Under the pieces are notes generated by a model. It did not search any database. It worked only from the letters and a program-made list of their open reading frames with translations, and was not told where the DNA came from. Of a stretch of 64,000 bases of DNA, positions 7,848 to 16,395 are shown in pieces; position 1 is the first letter of the stretch, and every line of letters starts with the position of its first letter. The DNA is from JANNUT01 sp046331425. GTDB taxonomy: Bacteria > Acidobacteriota > Polarisedimenticolia > J045. The stretch is from NCBI GenBank assembly GCA_046331425.1, contig JAXLQU010000002.1, positions 124,001 through 188,000 of the forward strand, in the 5' to 3' direction. Both the position numbers and the translations under genes were made by a program.

Positions 7848-9314
7848 GTGCAGAACAACAGCGCCGTGCTCAAAGAGTATCTGGACATCCTCTTCCGCCG
7901 GAAGTGGTGGATCGTGGTGCCCACGATCGTCGGGATCATCTTTGCGGCGGCGCTCTACATGAAGTTCCCGAAAAAGTACAAAGCTCAGACCCGCGTCATG
8001 GTACGCAGTCAGCAGATCTCCAAAGCGCTGATGAATCCGACGGTCGAACTATCGACAGAGCAGTTGGTTACCGAGATCGGGGCTGCCATCACCTCCGAGT
8101 CGTACATGGAGGCGCTCGACGACCAACTGAAACTCGTGGGATCGCCTGGCGGACCACGCGACCTTTCCGAACTCACCAGGTTGGTCGACGACCAAAAGCA
8201 GCTCGACATCAACATTCGCAGCCGGTACTTCGACCTCGGGATCCAATGGAACGACCCTCGCACCGCTGCTGCGGTCGCCAATGAGTTGGCGAATATCTAC
8301 ATCCAAGCGTCGAAACAGATTCGCAGCGATATCGCCAACGAAGCACTCGACAACCTGACGCGGCGGCGCGAGCAAATCCAAAAACGACTCGAAGAGGTGC
8401 GCGGGCAGACGCAGCGCCTGCGGGCCGAGCACGCGTTCGAACTGCAGGACTATCAACCGGCCAATCTTCAGCAGATCCAGACCAACAACAACGAGATCAC
8501 ACGCCTCGATCGCGAGATCCGCGACGCCGAGAACAAAATCCAGGAACTCGATTTGCAGCTGCGCGCACCGATGGTTGTTGCGCCCAGCGAGTCACCGAGC
8601 GACGCGCGTTACGCCGAGATGGCGCAGGCCGAGTCGGACTTGGCCGCGATGAGAGATCAGGGAAAAACTGACGAGCATCCCGATGTGAAGAAGCTGCTGC
8701 GTCGCATCGAGCAGTTGAAAGCCAGCCTGGGAGTGACCGATGAAGCCGGCGGTACGCAGATAACACCCTCGGAATTGGCGCGCCAGCAGTTGGAACAGCA
8801 GCGCTCGGCGCAGATCCGCGAGCGTGACGCGTACCGTGCCCAGCGCCAACGACTCACCGAGCAAAACTCTGCGATCCAATCGCGCATACAGAACACACCG
8901 CGTTGGCAGGTCGAGCTCTCGAAATTGGAGAGCGAAGAGCAAACGCTCGCCCACGACTTCGATGATGCGAAGAAGAAAGAGAATGACGCGCTCACCGGCA
9001 CGCAGGTCGAGGCCTATGAGTCGGCGGAGAAGTTGCAAGTTCTCAACAAGGCGCAGCCGCCGCGGGATCCGTTCTTCCCTGATCTGAAGTTGTTCCTGCT
9101 GATGGGCCTGGCGGTCGGTGGCGGTCTGGGTATCAGCTTGGTCCTGCTCTTGGAGGTCTTCGATCAGTCATTCAAGAGCGAAGAGCAACTTGCGGCCTCG
9201 ATCGACCTCCCGATTCTGGCGGTGATTCCCGATCTCACGCGTGCCGAGAACCTCAAGCGAGGTACAGGCGTGCGCAACACGAAACGCGCTGACGTACGCA
9301 AGGGAGCGTTATGA
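7848..9314 (+). CDS. Wzz/GNVR-type polysaccharide chain-length determinant
   Basis: 488 residues from a GTG at 7848 with GAGGAA upstream. An N-terminal Wzz domain has a first membrane segment (WWIVVPTIVGIIFAAALYM, about residues 19-37). A long central part is rich in Gln/Glu/Arg with coiled-coil heptads (LTRRREQIQKRLEEVRGQTQ). A second membrane segment near residue 415 (LFLLMGLAVGGGLGISLVLL) is followed by a short cytoplasmic tail. Such proteins sit in the inner membrane and control EPS chain length with a BY-kinase, here the next gene, whose start overlaps this stop. Confidence 0.92.
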   Translation: MQNNSAVLKEYLDILFRRKWWIVVPTIVGIIFAAALYMKFPKKYKAQTRVMVRSQQISKALMNPTVELSTEQLVTEIGAAITSESYMEALDDQLKLVGSPGGPRDLSELTRLVDDQKQLDINIRSRYFDLGIQWNDPRTAAAVANELANIYIQASKQIRSDIANEALDNLTRRREQIQKRLEEVRGQTQRLRAEHAFELQDYQPANLQQIQTNNNEITRLDREIRDAENKIQELDLQLRAPMVVAPSESPSDARYAEMAQAESDLAAMRDQGKTDEHPDVKKLLRRIEQLKASLGVTDEAGGTQITPSELARQQLEQQRSAQIRERDAYRAQRQRLTEQNSAIQSRIQNTPRWQVELSKLESEEQTLAHDFDDAKKKENDALTGTQVEAYESAEKLQVLNKAQPPRDPFFPDLKLFLLMGLAVGGGLGISLVLLLEVFDQSFKSEEQLAASIDLPILAVIPDLTRAENLKRGTGVRNTKRADVRKGAL

Positions 9315-10108
9315 AGCGCGATCGCCCGCCGGTCGTCGGTGTTCCGATCGCCAGCGAGGCGAGCGGAGCGATCGAGTCGTCTCGTCGTGCGCCCAAGGAC
9401 TTGGCTCCCAGTCCAATGTTGCTGCCGCTGGTCGATCCGCGCTCACCTGTTACCGAGCGCTATCGCCGCATGATGACGCACGTAGATCACCTCGGTGCAC
9501 GCGACGACCATCCGTACCGCATGATCGTGATGACCTCCAGCCGCGAAGCCGAGGGCAAGACCCTGACGTCGATGAACCTCTCGCTGGTGCTGGCCGAGGA
9601 TCGCGATCGCAAGGTGTTGTTGATGGATGTCGACCTGCATCGGCCGCGCGTGCATCATTTCCTGCTGTCCAAACCGAAACTCGGTTGGATGGATGTGTTC
9701 GAAGATCGCGCCGAACTCGACGCTGCGTTGGTCGACCTGAATCAATCGCGACTCAAGTTGCTCCCGGCCGGTCATCCCCCGGACAAGCCGGCCGAAGTGA
9801 TCAAATCCGAGCGATTCCGACGGCTGCTGCGTCAACTGCGCGATCGCTTCGATGCAGTTGTCATCGACGCACCGCCGCTGATGCGGTTCGTGGATGCCAA
9901 CATCCTTAACTCTTATGCCGACGGCCTGATCTTCGTGATTCGCGCCGGGCTGACGTCGCGCCAAATCGTGCGCAAGGCGCTCGCTCAGGTGACCACCGGT
10001 CGCGTGATCGGAACGGTGCTCAACGACGTTCGATACACATTGGTCGATCGTTATTACTACCGCTACGACGAGTACGGTGGGAGCTACTACGACCGTGAAG
10101 AACGTTGA
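9311..10108 (+). CDS. BY-kinase / CpsD-CapB-type tyrosine kinase of EPS synthesis
   Basis: 265 residues. A P-loop ATPase with a deviant Walker A (SSREAEGKTLTS, Ala where Gly is usual before EGKT), a Walker A' (KVLLMDVDLHRP) and a Walker B (VVIDAPP). The C-terminus carries a tyrosine cluster (DRYYYRYDEYGGSYYDREER), the autophosphorylation site of bacterial tyrosine kinases. It is a soluble cytoplasmic partner of the Wzz-type protein encoded just upstream, and cycles of phosphorylation tune polymerisation and export. The next gene begins inside its last codons. Confidence 0.92.
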   Translation: MKRDRPPVVGVPIASEASGAIESSRRAPKDLAPSPMLLPLVDPRSPVTERYRRMMTHVDHLGARDDHPYRMIVMTSSREAEGKTLTSMNLSLVLAEDRDRKVLLMDVDLHRPRVHHFLLSKPKLGWMDVFEDRAELDAALVDLNQSRLKLLPAGHPPDKPAEVIKSERFRRLLRQLRDRFDAVVIDAPPLMRFVDANILNSYADGLIFVIRAGLTSRQIVRKALAQVTTGRVIGTVLNDVRYTLVDRYYYRYDEYGGSYYDREER

Positions 10109-11141
10109 GACCATTCCCTATGCCTTGCGCGTGGTGGCTCTGGGAGGAGGCACTGGGCTTCCCGTTGTGTTGCGCGGCCTGAAGATGCTGCTGTTTCCCG
10201 AAGGGACCGACGATAAGGATCGCCTGACGGCGGTCGTCACCGTTACCGACGAAGGCGGAAGTTCCGGACGGTTGCGCGAGGAACTGGGGATGATCCCGCC
10301 GGGCGATATTCGCAACTGCCTGGTGGCGCTCTCGCACAATGAACCACTGATGTCCCGGCTATTCCAAACCAGATACCGAAGCGGCGAAACGCTCGAAGGT
10401 CACTCCGTCGGCAACCTGATCCTGGCAGCGCTCGCGCAGGAAGAGCCCGGCGGGTTCTTGGCCGCGGTTCGCCTCGTCGGCGAGGTGCTCAACATCCAGG
10501 GGCGCGTACTGCCAAGCGCTCTGGCGCCAGCGCGCTTGGTGGCTCAGTTGTCATGCGGCAAACAAATTACCGGTGAGACCTCCATCGCTGCAGCAGGCGA
10601 GCGTGTCGAACAACTGCGCCTGTCGCCGGCGAACCTAGCAGCCACACCGGGCGTCGCCGAGGCGATCGAGCGAGCCGACATCGTGGTTCTCGGTCCCGGT
10701 AGCTTGTACTCCAGCATTCTGCCCAACCTGTTGGTGCCCGAAATTGCCGCGGCGTTGAAGCGAACGACGGCGCTGCGACTACTGGTCATCAATGCCATGA
10801 CCGAGCAGGGAGAGACCGGTGGCTACACCGCTGCCGAGCACGTCCGTGCCGTGTGGCGACATGCCGGCGAGGGGACACTGGACGCCGTGTTGTTGCCGAC
10901 CGATTCGATCCCGGAATCGACGCTCGAGCGCTATCGCGAGGAGCAGGCCCAGCGCGTCGCTCCCGATGATCCGGAGATCGATTCGCTGGTCTCGTTGGTA
11001 GCGCGACGCGAGCTGCTGCAAACGATGCCCAAGGTTCGACACGACTCGCTGCGTACAGCGAGCGGGATTCTTCAAACCTATGCGGCGTGGAGGAGCACCG
11101 CCTCCCCATCGACGCAGGTTCGCGCGCGACGAGAGGCTTGA
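10095..11141 (+). CDS. YvcK/CofD-like family protein
   Basis: 348 residues from a GTG at 10095 (VKNVETIPYALRVVALGGGTG); a GTG at 10077 is also in frame but has a poorer ribosome site. The nucleotide-binding start VVALGGGTGLPVVLRGLK, TVTDEGGSSGRLREE, the PPGDIRNCLVAL motif and DIVVLGPGSLYSSILPNLLV are all typical of YvcK/GlmR. YvcK-type proteins bind UDP-GlcNAc and direct carbon to cell-envelope sugars. A place inside an EPS operon, next to a BY-kinase and a nucleotide-sugar dehydratase, fits a role in controlling precursor supply (inference). CofD, the other branch of the family, makes coenzyme F420, but no F420 genes are nearby. Confidence 0.85.
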   Translation: MKNVETIPYALRVVALGGGTGLPVVLRGLKMLLFPEGTDDKDRLTAVVTVTDEGGSSGRLREELGMIPPGDIRNCLVALSHNEPLMSRLFQTRYRSGETLEGHSVGNLILAALAQEEPGGFLAAVRLVGEVLNIQGRVLPSALAPARLVAQLSCGKQITGETSIAAAGERVEQLRLSPANLAATPGVAEAIERADIVVLGPGSLYSSILPNLLVPEIAAALKRTTALRLLVINAMTEQGETGGYTAAEHVRAVWRHAGEGTLDAVLLPTDSIPESTLERYREEQAQRVAPDDPEIDSLVSLVARRELLQTMPKVRHDSLRTASGILQTYAAWRSTASPSTQVRARREA

Positions 11142-11143
11142 GC

Positions 11144-13063
11144 ATGCGGCAGCGATTGCAGAGCGGAACGCTGGTACTGGCCAAGGCCGGTGTCGATGCG
11201 TTGCTGTTCGCGGTCGCGATGACAGCCGCGTACTTCTTGCGTTTCGGCGCACCGTTCCCCACCAACTCACTCGAGCAGATGGTGTTTTGGCTGCCGATCG
11301 TAGTTGTGGTGAAGGTTGCGATCTTCGCGGCATTCGGATCCTACGGAACACTCTGGCGCTACGCCTCACTCGACGACATGGTGCGGTTGCTGCAATCAGC
11401 GGCCGTCTCATCGCTGGCTCTTCTGGCGGTTTGGTATGGCCGCACCGTAAAAGTTCCGCAGGGCGTGGTTGCGCTCGATCTGATGCTGACGCTGATGCTG
11501 TGCGGCGCCGCACGCATCGCGCCACGTCTGATGCGTGAGCGGATGGGTACGGCGCAGAGCCGCTGGCTGTCGCACATGCTTGGCCGGCTGCTGCCCAAGG
11601 GATTGCACCGCGGTGCACGTCGCATCCTGATTGTTGGCGCCGGCGACGCGGGCGAGAGCCTGGCGCGAGAAATGGCTCGCAATCAAAAGCTCGGCTACCA
11701 GTTGGTGGCGTTCGTCGATGACGACCCCGCCAAGAAGGGGCTGCACATTCACGGCGTGAAAGTGCGCGGCACCCGTCACGATATCCCGCGGCTGGTCGAG
11801 CAACATGAGGTCGACGAGGTGTTGATCGCGATTCCGTCGGCCACGGCAGAAGTCATCCGCCCAATCGTCGACATCTGCCGAACCACGAGCACCAAGCTGA
11901 AAATCCTGCCCGACCTGGCGAGCCTCGTGCACGGTGCGCCGCGCATGTCGGATGTACGTGACCTTCGGATCGAAGACTTGTTGGGTCGACCGAAGGTCGA
12001 ATTGAATATCGACGAGGTCAGCGCCTACCTGCGCGGCAAGCGGGTGCTGGTCACCGGTGCAGGAGGCTCGATCGGTTCGGAGTTGTGCCGGCAGATTCTG
12101 CGCTTCCGCCCGGCGGAGATTCACCTGTTCGGCCGCGGCGAGAACAGCATCTACGCGATCCACCAGGAACTACAACCCAAGCGTGGTGATACCCGACTGG
12201 TCGAAGTGATCGGCGACGTAATCAACAAGCACAAACTGGTCGAGATTTTCCGGCGATTCCAACCGGAAATCGTGTTTCACGCCGGCGCCGACAAGCATGT
12301 GCCGCTGATGGAACTCAACCCGGATGAAGCGGTGCTCAACAACATCCTCGGCACACGCAACGTGCTGGAGACCTGCAATCAGTTCGGGGTTGAGCGGATG
12401 GTCTGCATCTCTACCGACAAGGCCGTCAACCCAACCAGCATCATGGGATGCTGCAAGCGTGTCGCAGAGATGTACGTGCAGTCGGGTCGCTATCGCAACA
12501 CGATCGCCTGCGCGGTGCGATTCGGGAATGTGCTCGGCAGCCGCGGGTCGGTGATTCCGATGTTCCAGGCGCAGATCGAACGTGGTGGACCGGTGACGGT
12601 CACGCACAAAGAGATCCGCCGTTACTTCATGACCATCCCCGAGGCGGTGGCGCTGGTGATCCAGGCTGCGGCGATGGCGCGGGGCGGCGAGATCTTCGTA
12701 CTCGACATGGGCGAACCGGTCCTGATCGACGATCTCGCCCGGCGCGTCATCCGTTTGCATGGGCTGGAGCCGGACAAAGACATCCCGGTCGTTTACGTCG
12801 GCATGCGCCCCGGCGAGAAGCTCAACGAAGAGCTGTTCAGCGGGCGCGAACCATCGCAGGCGACGGCACATCACAAGATCTTCAAGGTTCCGGCGCCGGC
12901 AGAAACCACGCCCGGCCTCGATGAGAAGGTCGCGAAGCTGATTCGCCAAGCGGTCGACATGGATGACCTCGCGATCCGTCACACACTGCGTGAGGTCGTC
13001 CCCGAGTACCAACCGTATCTGCCGCCCGAGGTCCAGTCGTGGACCGCGAAGCGTCAGAGCTGA
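11144..13063 (+). CDS. FlaA1/CapD/WbpM-type nucleotide-sugar 4,6-dehydratase (membrane-bound)
   Basis: 639 residues from ATG 11144, three bases after the previous stop with GAGAGG upstream. The N-terminus has about four membrane segments. A first Rossmann fold (ILIVGAGDAGESLAREM, near residue 160) is followed by a second, catalytic SDR domain (VLVTGAGGSIGSELCRQIL, near residue 303). The STDKAVNPTSIMGCCKRVAE motif near residue 422 carries the active-site region. WbpM/PglF-type enzymes convert UDP-GlcNAc to the 4-keto-6-deoxy sugar, a step towards amino sugars such as QuiNAc or bacillosamine. It overlaps the 3' end of the antisense nucleotidyltransferase gene by 10 bases. Confidence 0.94.
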   Translation: MRQRLQSGTLVLAKAGVDALLFAVAMTAAYFLRFGAPFPTNSLEQMVFWLPIVVVVKVAIFAAFGSYGTLWRYASLDDMVRLLQSAAVSSLALLAVWYGRTVKVPQGVVALDLMLTLMLCGAARIAPRLMRERMGTAQSRWLSHMLGRLLPKGLHRGARRILIVGAGDAGESLAREMARNQKLGYQLVAFVDDDPAKKGLHIHGVKVRGTRHDIPRLVEQHEVDEVLIAIPSATAEVIRPIVDICRTTSTKLKILPDLASLVHGAPRMSDVRDLRIEDLLGRPKVELNIDEVSAYLRGKRVLVTGAGGSIGSELCRQILRFRPAEIHLFGRGENSIYAIHQELQPKRGDTRLVEVIGDVINKHKLVEIFRRFQPEIVFHAGADKHVPLMELNPDEAVLNNILGTRNVLETCNQFGVERMVCISTDKAVNPTSIMGCCKRVAEMYVQSGRYRNTIACAVRFGNVLGSRGSVIPMFQAQIERGGPVTVTHKEIRRYFMTIPEAVALVIQAAAMARGGEIFVLDMGEPVLIDDLARRVIRLHGLEPDKDIPVVYVGMRPGEKLNEELFSGREPSQATAHHKIFKVPAPAETTPGLDEKVAKLIRQAVDMDDLAIRHTLREVVPEYQPYLPPEVQSWTAKRQS

Positions 13064-14199
13064 GTGCGACCGCGATGAGCCGGCGCCGACGTCCATCCAA
13101 GTTGCCAAGCGGCCAACCAGGCCGCGATCACAACGCGTTTTCCGGCAACCAGCAGCCGACGCCACAGAGGTGTGCCGAGCACCGCCAATCGAGCTCTCTC
13201 GAAACGCGGGTTGGCGATGAACTGCGTTACGACGTGCAGACGGCGATGCAGCAGCCAATAGCGCACGGCATGGCGCACGGGACGCCAATCGGCGGGCGGC
13301 TCATGGAGAGGGAAGGATCGCACTCCAATTGTGTCGAGGCGTTTGCGGATGACTCCCAAGGGGGCCAGCGAAGCTGCGGCAGGCGCGACATCGGTGCCCA
13401 ACATCTCGCCGCAAAGATCCAAGCTCAGCCGAAGCGCCAAAGCCAGGCCCCGTTCATTCGCCAAACCGGCGACACGGTCCCAGCGGATTTCTGCCCCACT
13501 CCGGATCAGTCGATCGAGATCGATCAGTCGTTTGAATTCCGTAAACCCACTTCGCAGCAGGCTGGCCGCGACGTGCAAGACATGGCCATCGGGGTGAGGA
13601 CAAGGAAAGCGATTGATTCCGACGATTTCTCGAGCATCGAGCAGAAGATCGTCCGCGTTGAGCCGATACGGTTCGTCGGGGCGCACGAGACTCCAATGCA
13701 GTTCCACGCGCGGGCGGCCAACGCCTTCGAGGATGAAGTGGAAGTGATCGCGACGGTAAACCTCGAGCAGCGCTGCGGGGACCGCATCCTGGTATCCGAG
13801 GGTCAGCAGCAACCGATGAGCCGCGTCACGTTGATCAGGGCGCACCAGCAGATCGAGATCACGGAAGGTTCGGACTCCGGGGCGCGGGTAGATGCTACGC
13901 GCCAGTGCGGCTCCCTTGAGAACCACGGAAGCGATGCCGTTTGCGGTGAGCGCGGCGCAAAGGCGCTCGGCCTCCACCCAACACAACGCTTGATGGCGCG
14001 CCTCGCGGATGAGATGCCGATCGAGTTCTTCTCGCACCGCGGCGGGCGCACCCGCAGATTCGCACACCAAGGCCAGAAGCCCGAGCGAGTCGGTGTCGGC
14101 AGCACGCTCGAGCAAGGCAGGCCACGCATCGGCAGGCACCGCGAGATTCGCGTCTGGTTCGCTCCGGACCAAGGCTTGCAGAGTGGCAGCAACGAACAC
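13054..14199 (-). CDS. Predicted nucleotidyltransferase (NTP_transf_5-like), antisense within the EPS locus
   Basis: 381 residues. The region VVLKGAALARSIYPRPGVRT, then FRDLDLLVRPDQRDAAHRLL, matches the pattern of the uncharacterised NTP_transf_5 nucleotidyltransferases: LKG, then R-x-x-x-D-[LI]-D-[LIV]-L-V, with the paired Asp residues as probable metal ligands. A later segment VELHWSL is also typical. Substrates are unknown for the family. It runs opposite to its neighbours and meets the dehydratase gene tail to tail. Family members occur in EPS and RiPP-like loci together with PqqD-like proteins. A PqqD-like gene lies 8 kb away in this window. The ATG at 14199 is the best start. Confidence 0.8.
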   Translation of the reverse strand: MFVAATLQALVRSEPDANLAVPADAWPALLERAADTDSLGLLALVCESAGAPAAVREELDRHLIREARHQALCWVEAERLCAALTANGIASVVLKGAALARSIYPRPGVRTFRDLDLLVRPDQRDAAHRLLLTLGYQDAVPAALLEVYRRDHFHFILEGVGRPRVELHWSLVRPDEPYRLNADDLLLDAREIVGINRFPCPHPDGHVLHVAASLLRSGFTEFKRLIDLDRLIRSGAEIRWDRVAGLANERGLALALRLSLDLCGEMLGTDVAPAAASLAPLGVIRKRLDTIGVRSFPLHEPPADWRPVRHAVRYWLLHRRLHVVTQFIANPRFERARLAVLGTPLWRRLLVAGKRVVIAAWLAAWQLGWTSAPAHRGRTQL

Positions 14200-14254
14200 G
14201 AATTGGCTCTTCGGAAGGGAAGGGCTTTATAGCACGAACCATCAACGGGGAAGA

Positions 14255-14273
14255 CCGGAGCGGCCCGCTCCGG
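14255..14273. promoter_or_regulatory. Palindrome between divergent genes, possible operator
   Basis: A perfect 8-bp inverted repeat (CCGGAGCG-GCC-CGCTCCGG) lies 27 bases before the start of the small HTH gene and between two divergent starts. It could be the binding site of that HTH protein or a leader hairpin; the sequence does not decide. Confidence 0.35.
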
Positions 14274-14300
14274 CAACAACAAGGAAGGGAGACAGAGCAC

Positions 14301-14513
14301 ATGTCTACGACCGAAATGACTGACCGCGAGGAAGAGATCCTCACCAGCCGCGAGGCGCAAGAGTTCCTCAAGATCGGCCGCACGAAGCTCTGGGAGTTGA
14401 CCAAGAGCAAGCAGCTACCGGCCTATCGCGTGGGTTCCGGACGCACCTCGTCGTTGCGCTACAAAAAGTCCGAGCTGTTGGCTTGGTTGGAGCGCAACCG
14501 GGTTCAGGCGTGA
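14301..14513 (+). CDS. Small excisionase/MerR-type helix-turn-helix protein
   Basis: 70 residues with a GGAAGGGAG ribosome site. ILTSREAQEFLKIGRTKLWE forms the helix-turn-helix and LPAYRVGSGRTSSLRYKKSE the wing, ending LLAWLERNRVQA. This is the layout of excisionase-family (HTH_17) DNA-binding proteins. No integrase, phage gene or attachment site is nearby, so a local transcription regulator of the EPS genes is more likely than a recombination factor. It is followed after 61 bases by the sugar oxidoreductase gene and preceded by a perfect palindrome. Confidence 0.85.
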   Translation: MSTTEMTDREEEILTSREAQEFLKIGRTKLWELTKSKQLPAYRVGSGRTSSLRYKKSELLAWLERNRVQA

Positions 14514-14574
14514 ACCGACGATTCACCGAGCAGTACGAAGCGAGGGTCGCAGCTCGCCACGGAAGGGGTGCGTC

Positions 14575-15597
14575 ATGATTCGGATCGGCGTGATTGGCGC
14601 CGGCGCCTGGGGCATGAACCACGTCCGTAGTTTCGCGGGAGTGTCGGAGTGCAAACTCACGGCAGTCTCCGATGCGCGGCCGGAGGTGCGTGGGAATCTT
14701 TCGCGCAACTACCCCAACCTGAAACTGTTCGAAGACGGCATGGGTCTGATCGCGTGTGAGGACGTTGACGCAGTCGTCATCGCCACACCGTCACCCTCGC
14801 ATGCGCCGCTGGCGCAAGCGGCGTTGCACGCCGGAAAGCACGTCCTGGTGGAGAAGCCGATGGCACTCTCGGTGGCGGACGCGGAAGCAACCGTCGCTGC
14901 TGCCGAGAGAAGCGGCAAGGTGCTGATGGCGGGGCATCTGCTGCTCTATCACTCGGCCGTGCTGTACCTGCGTCAGTTGATCGACGACGGTACGCTCGGC
15001 GAGCCGCGATACGTCTACTGCGAGAGAGTCAATCTCGGCACGATCCGCAAGGACGAGAACGCCTTGTGGTCGTTTGCGCCGCACGATCTTTCGGTAGCGG
15101 CGTTCTTGTTGGGCACCGACATCGCCGACGTCTCGTCGCGCGGTGCTGCGTACTTGCAACCCAACATCCACGATGTGGTCTTTACGAATGTCCGTTACCG
15201 CGACGGGCGCATGGCCAACATCCACGTGTCGTGGCTCGACCCGCACAAATCGCGCCGAATCGTGTTGGTCGGCACCAAGCGAATGGCCGTTTTCGACGAC
15301 ATGTCGGCCGAGAAGGTCCGTGTCTACGACAAAGGAGCCGATCGCGTCCCAGCCGCGGTCGGTTACGAGGAACATCTCACCGTGCGCTCGGGCGACATTC
15401 TGATTCCCAACATCAAACTCGAAGAGCCGCTGAAGGTAGAGGCCAAGCACTTCCTGGCCTGTATCCGCGAGGGTAAGACCCCACGCAGCGACGGTCAGAA
15501 TGGCCTGACCGTCGTCAGAATGCTGGAAGCGGCGCAACAGTCACTGGATAAGGGCGGAGCACCTGTCCAACTGGCTTCTTTGGAGGTTCGACTGTGA
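14575..15597 (+). CDS. Gfo/Idh/MocA-family sugar oxidoreductase (WlbA/WbpB-like)
   Basis: 340 residues. The N-terminal NAD-binding fold starts IRIGVIGAGAWGMNHVRSF, and the conserved EKP motif appears in HVLVEKPMALS (residues about 90-100). The C-terminal alpha/beta domain contains SFAPHDLSVAAFLLG, with the catalytic Asp/His positions of the family. Its stop overlaps the start of an acyltransferase gene. The pair resembles WlbA/WlbB or WbpB/WbpD, which oxidise UDP-GlcNAcA and later N-acetylate the 3-amino sugar. No 3-aminotransferase lies between them, so the sugar may differ. Cytoplasmic precursor synthesis is a fair inference. Confidence 0.87.
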   Translation: MIRIGVIGAGAWGMNHVRSFAGVSECKLTAVSDARPEVRGNLSRNYPNLKLFEDGMGLIACEDVDAVVIATPSPSHAPLAQAALHAGKHVLVEKPMALSVADAEATVAAAERSGKVLMAGHLLLYHSAVLYLRQLIDDGTLGEPRYVYCERVNLGTIRKDENALWSFAPHDLSVAAFLLGTDIADVSSRGAAYLQPNIHDVVFTNVRYRDGRMANIHVSWLDPHKSRRIVLVGTKRMAVFDDMSAEKVRVYDKGADRVPAAVGYEEHLTVRSGDILIPNIKLEEPLKVEAKHFLACIREGKTPRSDGQNGLTVVRMLEAAQQSLDKGGAPVQLASLEVRL

Positions 15598-16373
15598 GTA
15601 CCGCCACGACGGGGTTTGGCAGCAGCGTGATTCATCCCAGCGCACAGATCGGCCCTGGCACGGTGTTCGGCCACGGGTGCGTTGTGCATGCCGGCGTCAA
15701 ACTCGGGAAGAATTGCCAGGTCGGTAGTTATGTCGTGATCCACGCCGACACGGTGCTCGGCGATGAGTGTCGCGTCGACGATCATGTCGTGTTGGGTAAG
15801 ACGCCAATGCGCGCGGCCGCTTCGGCGATCACAACCATCAAGGAGCTGCCTGCGCTCACGCTCGGCAACGCCTGCCTGATAGGTGCGCACGTCATCGTGT
15901 ATCGCGGCGCACAGATCGGCGACAAGGTCATGCTGGCCGATCAAGCGACCGTCCGTGAGGACGTCACGATCGGCGAGATGACGATCATCGGTCGTGGGGT
16001 GACGGTCGAAAACAAGGTCACGATCGGCCGTCGCTGCAAGATCGAAACCGAAGCCTACATCACGGCGCTGTCGTCGATCGCCGAAGGGTGTTTCGTGGCC
16101 CCCGAGGTGACGTTCACCAACGACAACTTCCTGGGACGCACCAAGGACCGATTCAAGTACCACAAGGGGGTGACGATGGAGCGTGGCGCTCGGATCGGAG
16201 CGAACGTCACGGTGCTGCCGGGAAGGACGATCGGTGCTGACGCCTTGGTGGCTGCCGGCTCCGTGGTATCACGCGATGTGCCGGCGAAGACGATCGTGAT
16301 GGGCTCGCCGGCCAAGCCGTTGCGCCCGGTCCCCGATGACCAGCTCCTGGATAACCAGGAAGGCTGGAAATAG
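15594..16373 (+). CDS. Left-handed beta-helix N-acyltransferase (WbpD/WlbB-like)
   Basis: 259 residues from a GTG overlapping the previous stop (GTGA). It has many hexapeptide repeats ([LIV]-G-x4), for example IHPSAQIGPGTVFGHGCVV and VTIGEMTIIGRGVTVENKV. The trimer-forming catalytic region includes FTNDNFLGRTKDRFKYHKGV, close to the NxxxP/TND motif of WbpD. The C-terminus reads MGSPAKPLR. It would transfer an acetyl group from acetyl-CoA to an amino group of a UDP-sugar in the cytoplasm. Pairing with the oxidoreductase supports that. It is longer than WbpD (about 190) because of extra N-terminal coils. Confidence 0.87.
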   Translation: MSTATTGFGSSVIHPSAQIGPGTVFGHGCVVHAGVKLGKNCQVGSYVVIHADTVLGDECRVDDHVVLGKTPMRAAASAITTIKELPALTLGNACLIGAHVIVYRGAQIGDKVMLADQATVREDVTIGEMTIIGRGVTVENKVTIGRRCKIETEAYITALSSIAEGCFVAPEVTFTNDNFLGRTKDRFKYHKGVTMERGARIGANVTVLPGRTIGADALVAAGSVVSRDVPAKTIVMGSPAKPLRPVPDDQLLDNQEGWK

Positions 16374-16395
16374 GTTCCGCGGGGAGCCCGTCACC

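Noticed and set aside
14301..14513. Excisionase of an integrated element
   Set aside because: No integrase, tRNA-flanking repeats or phage genes are near; the fold alone does not show recombination.
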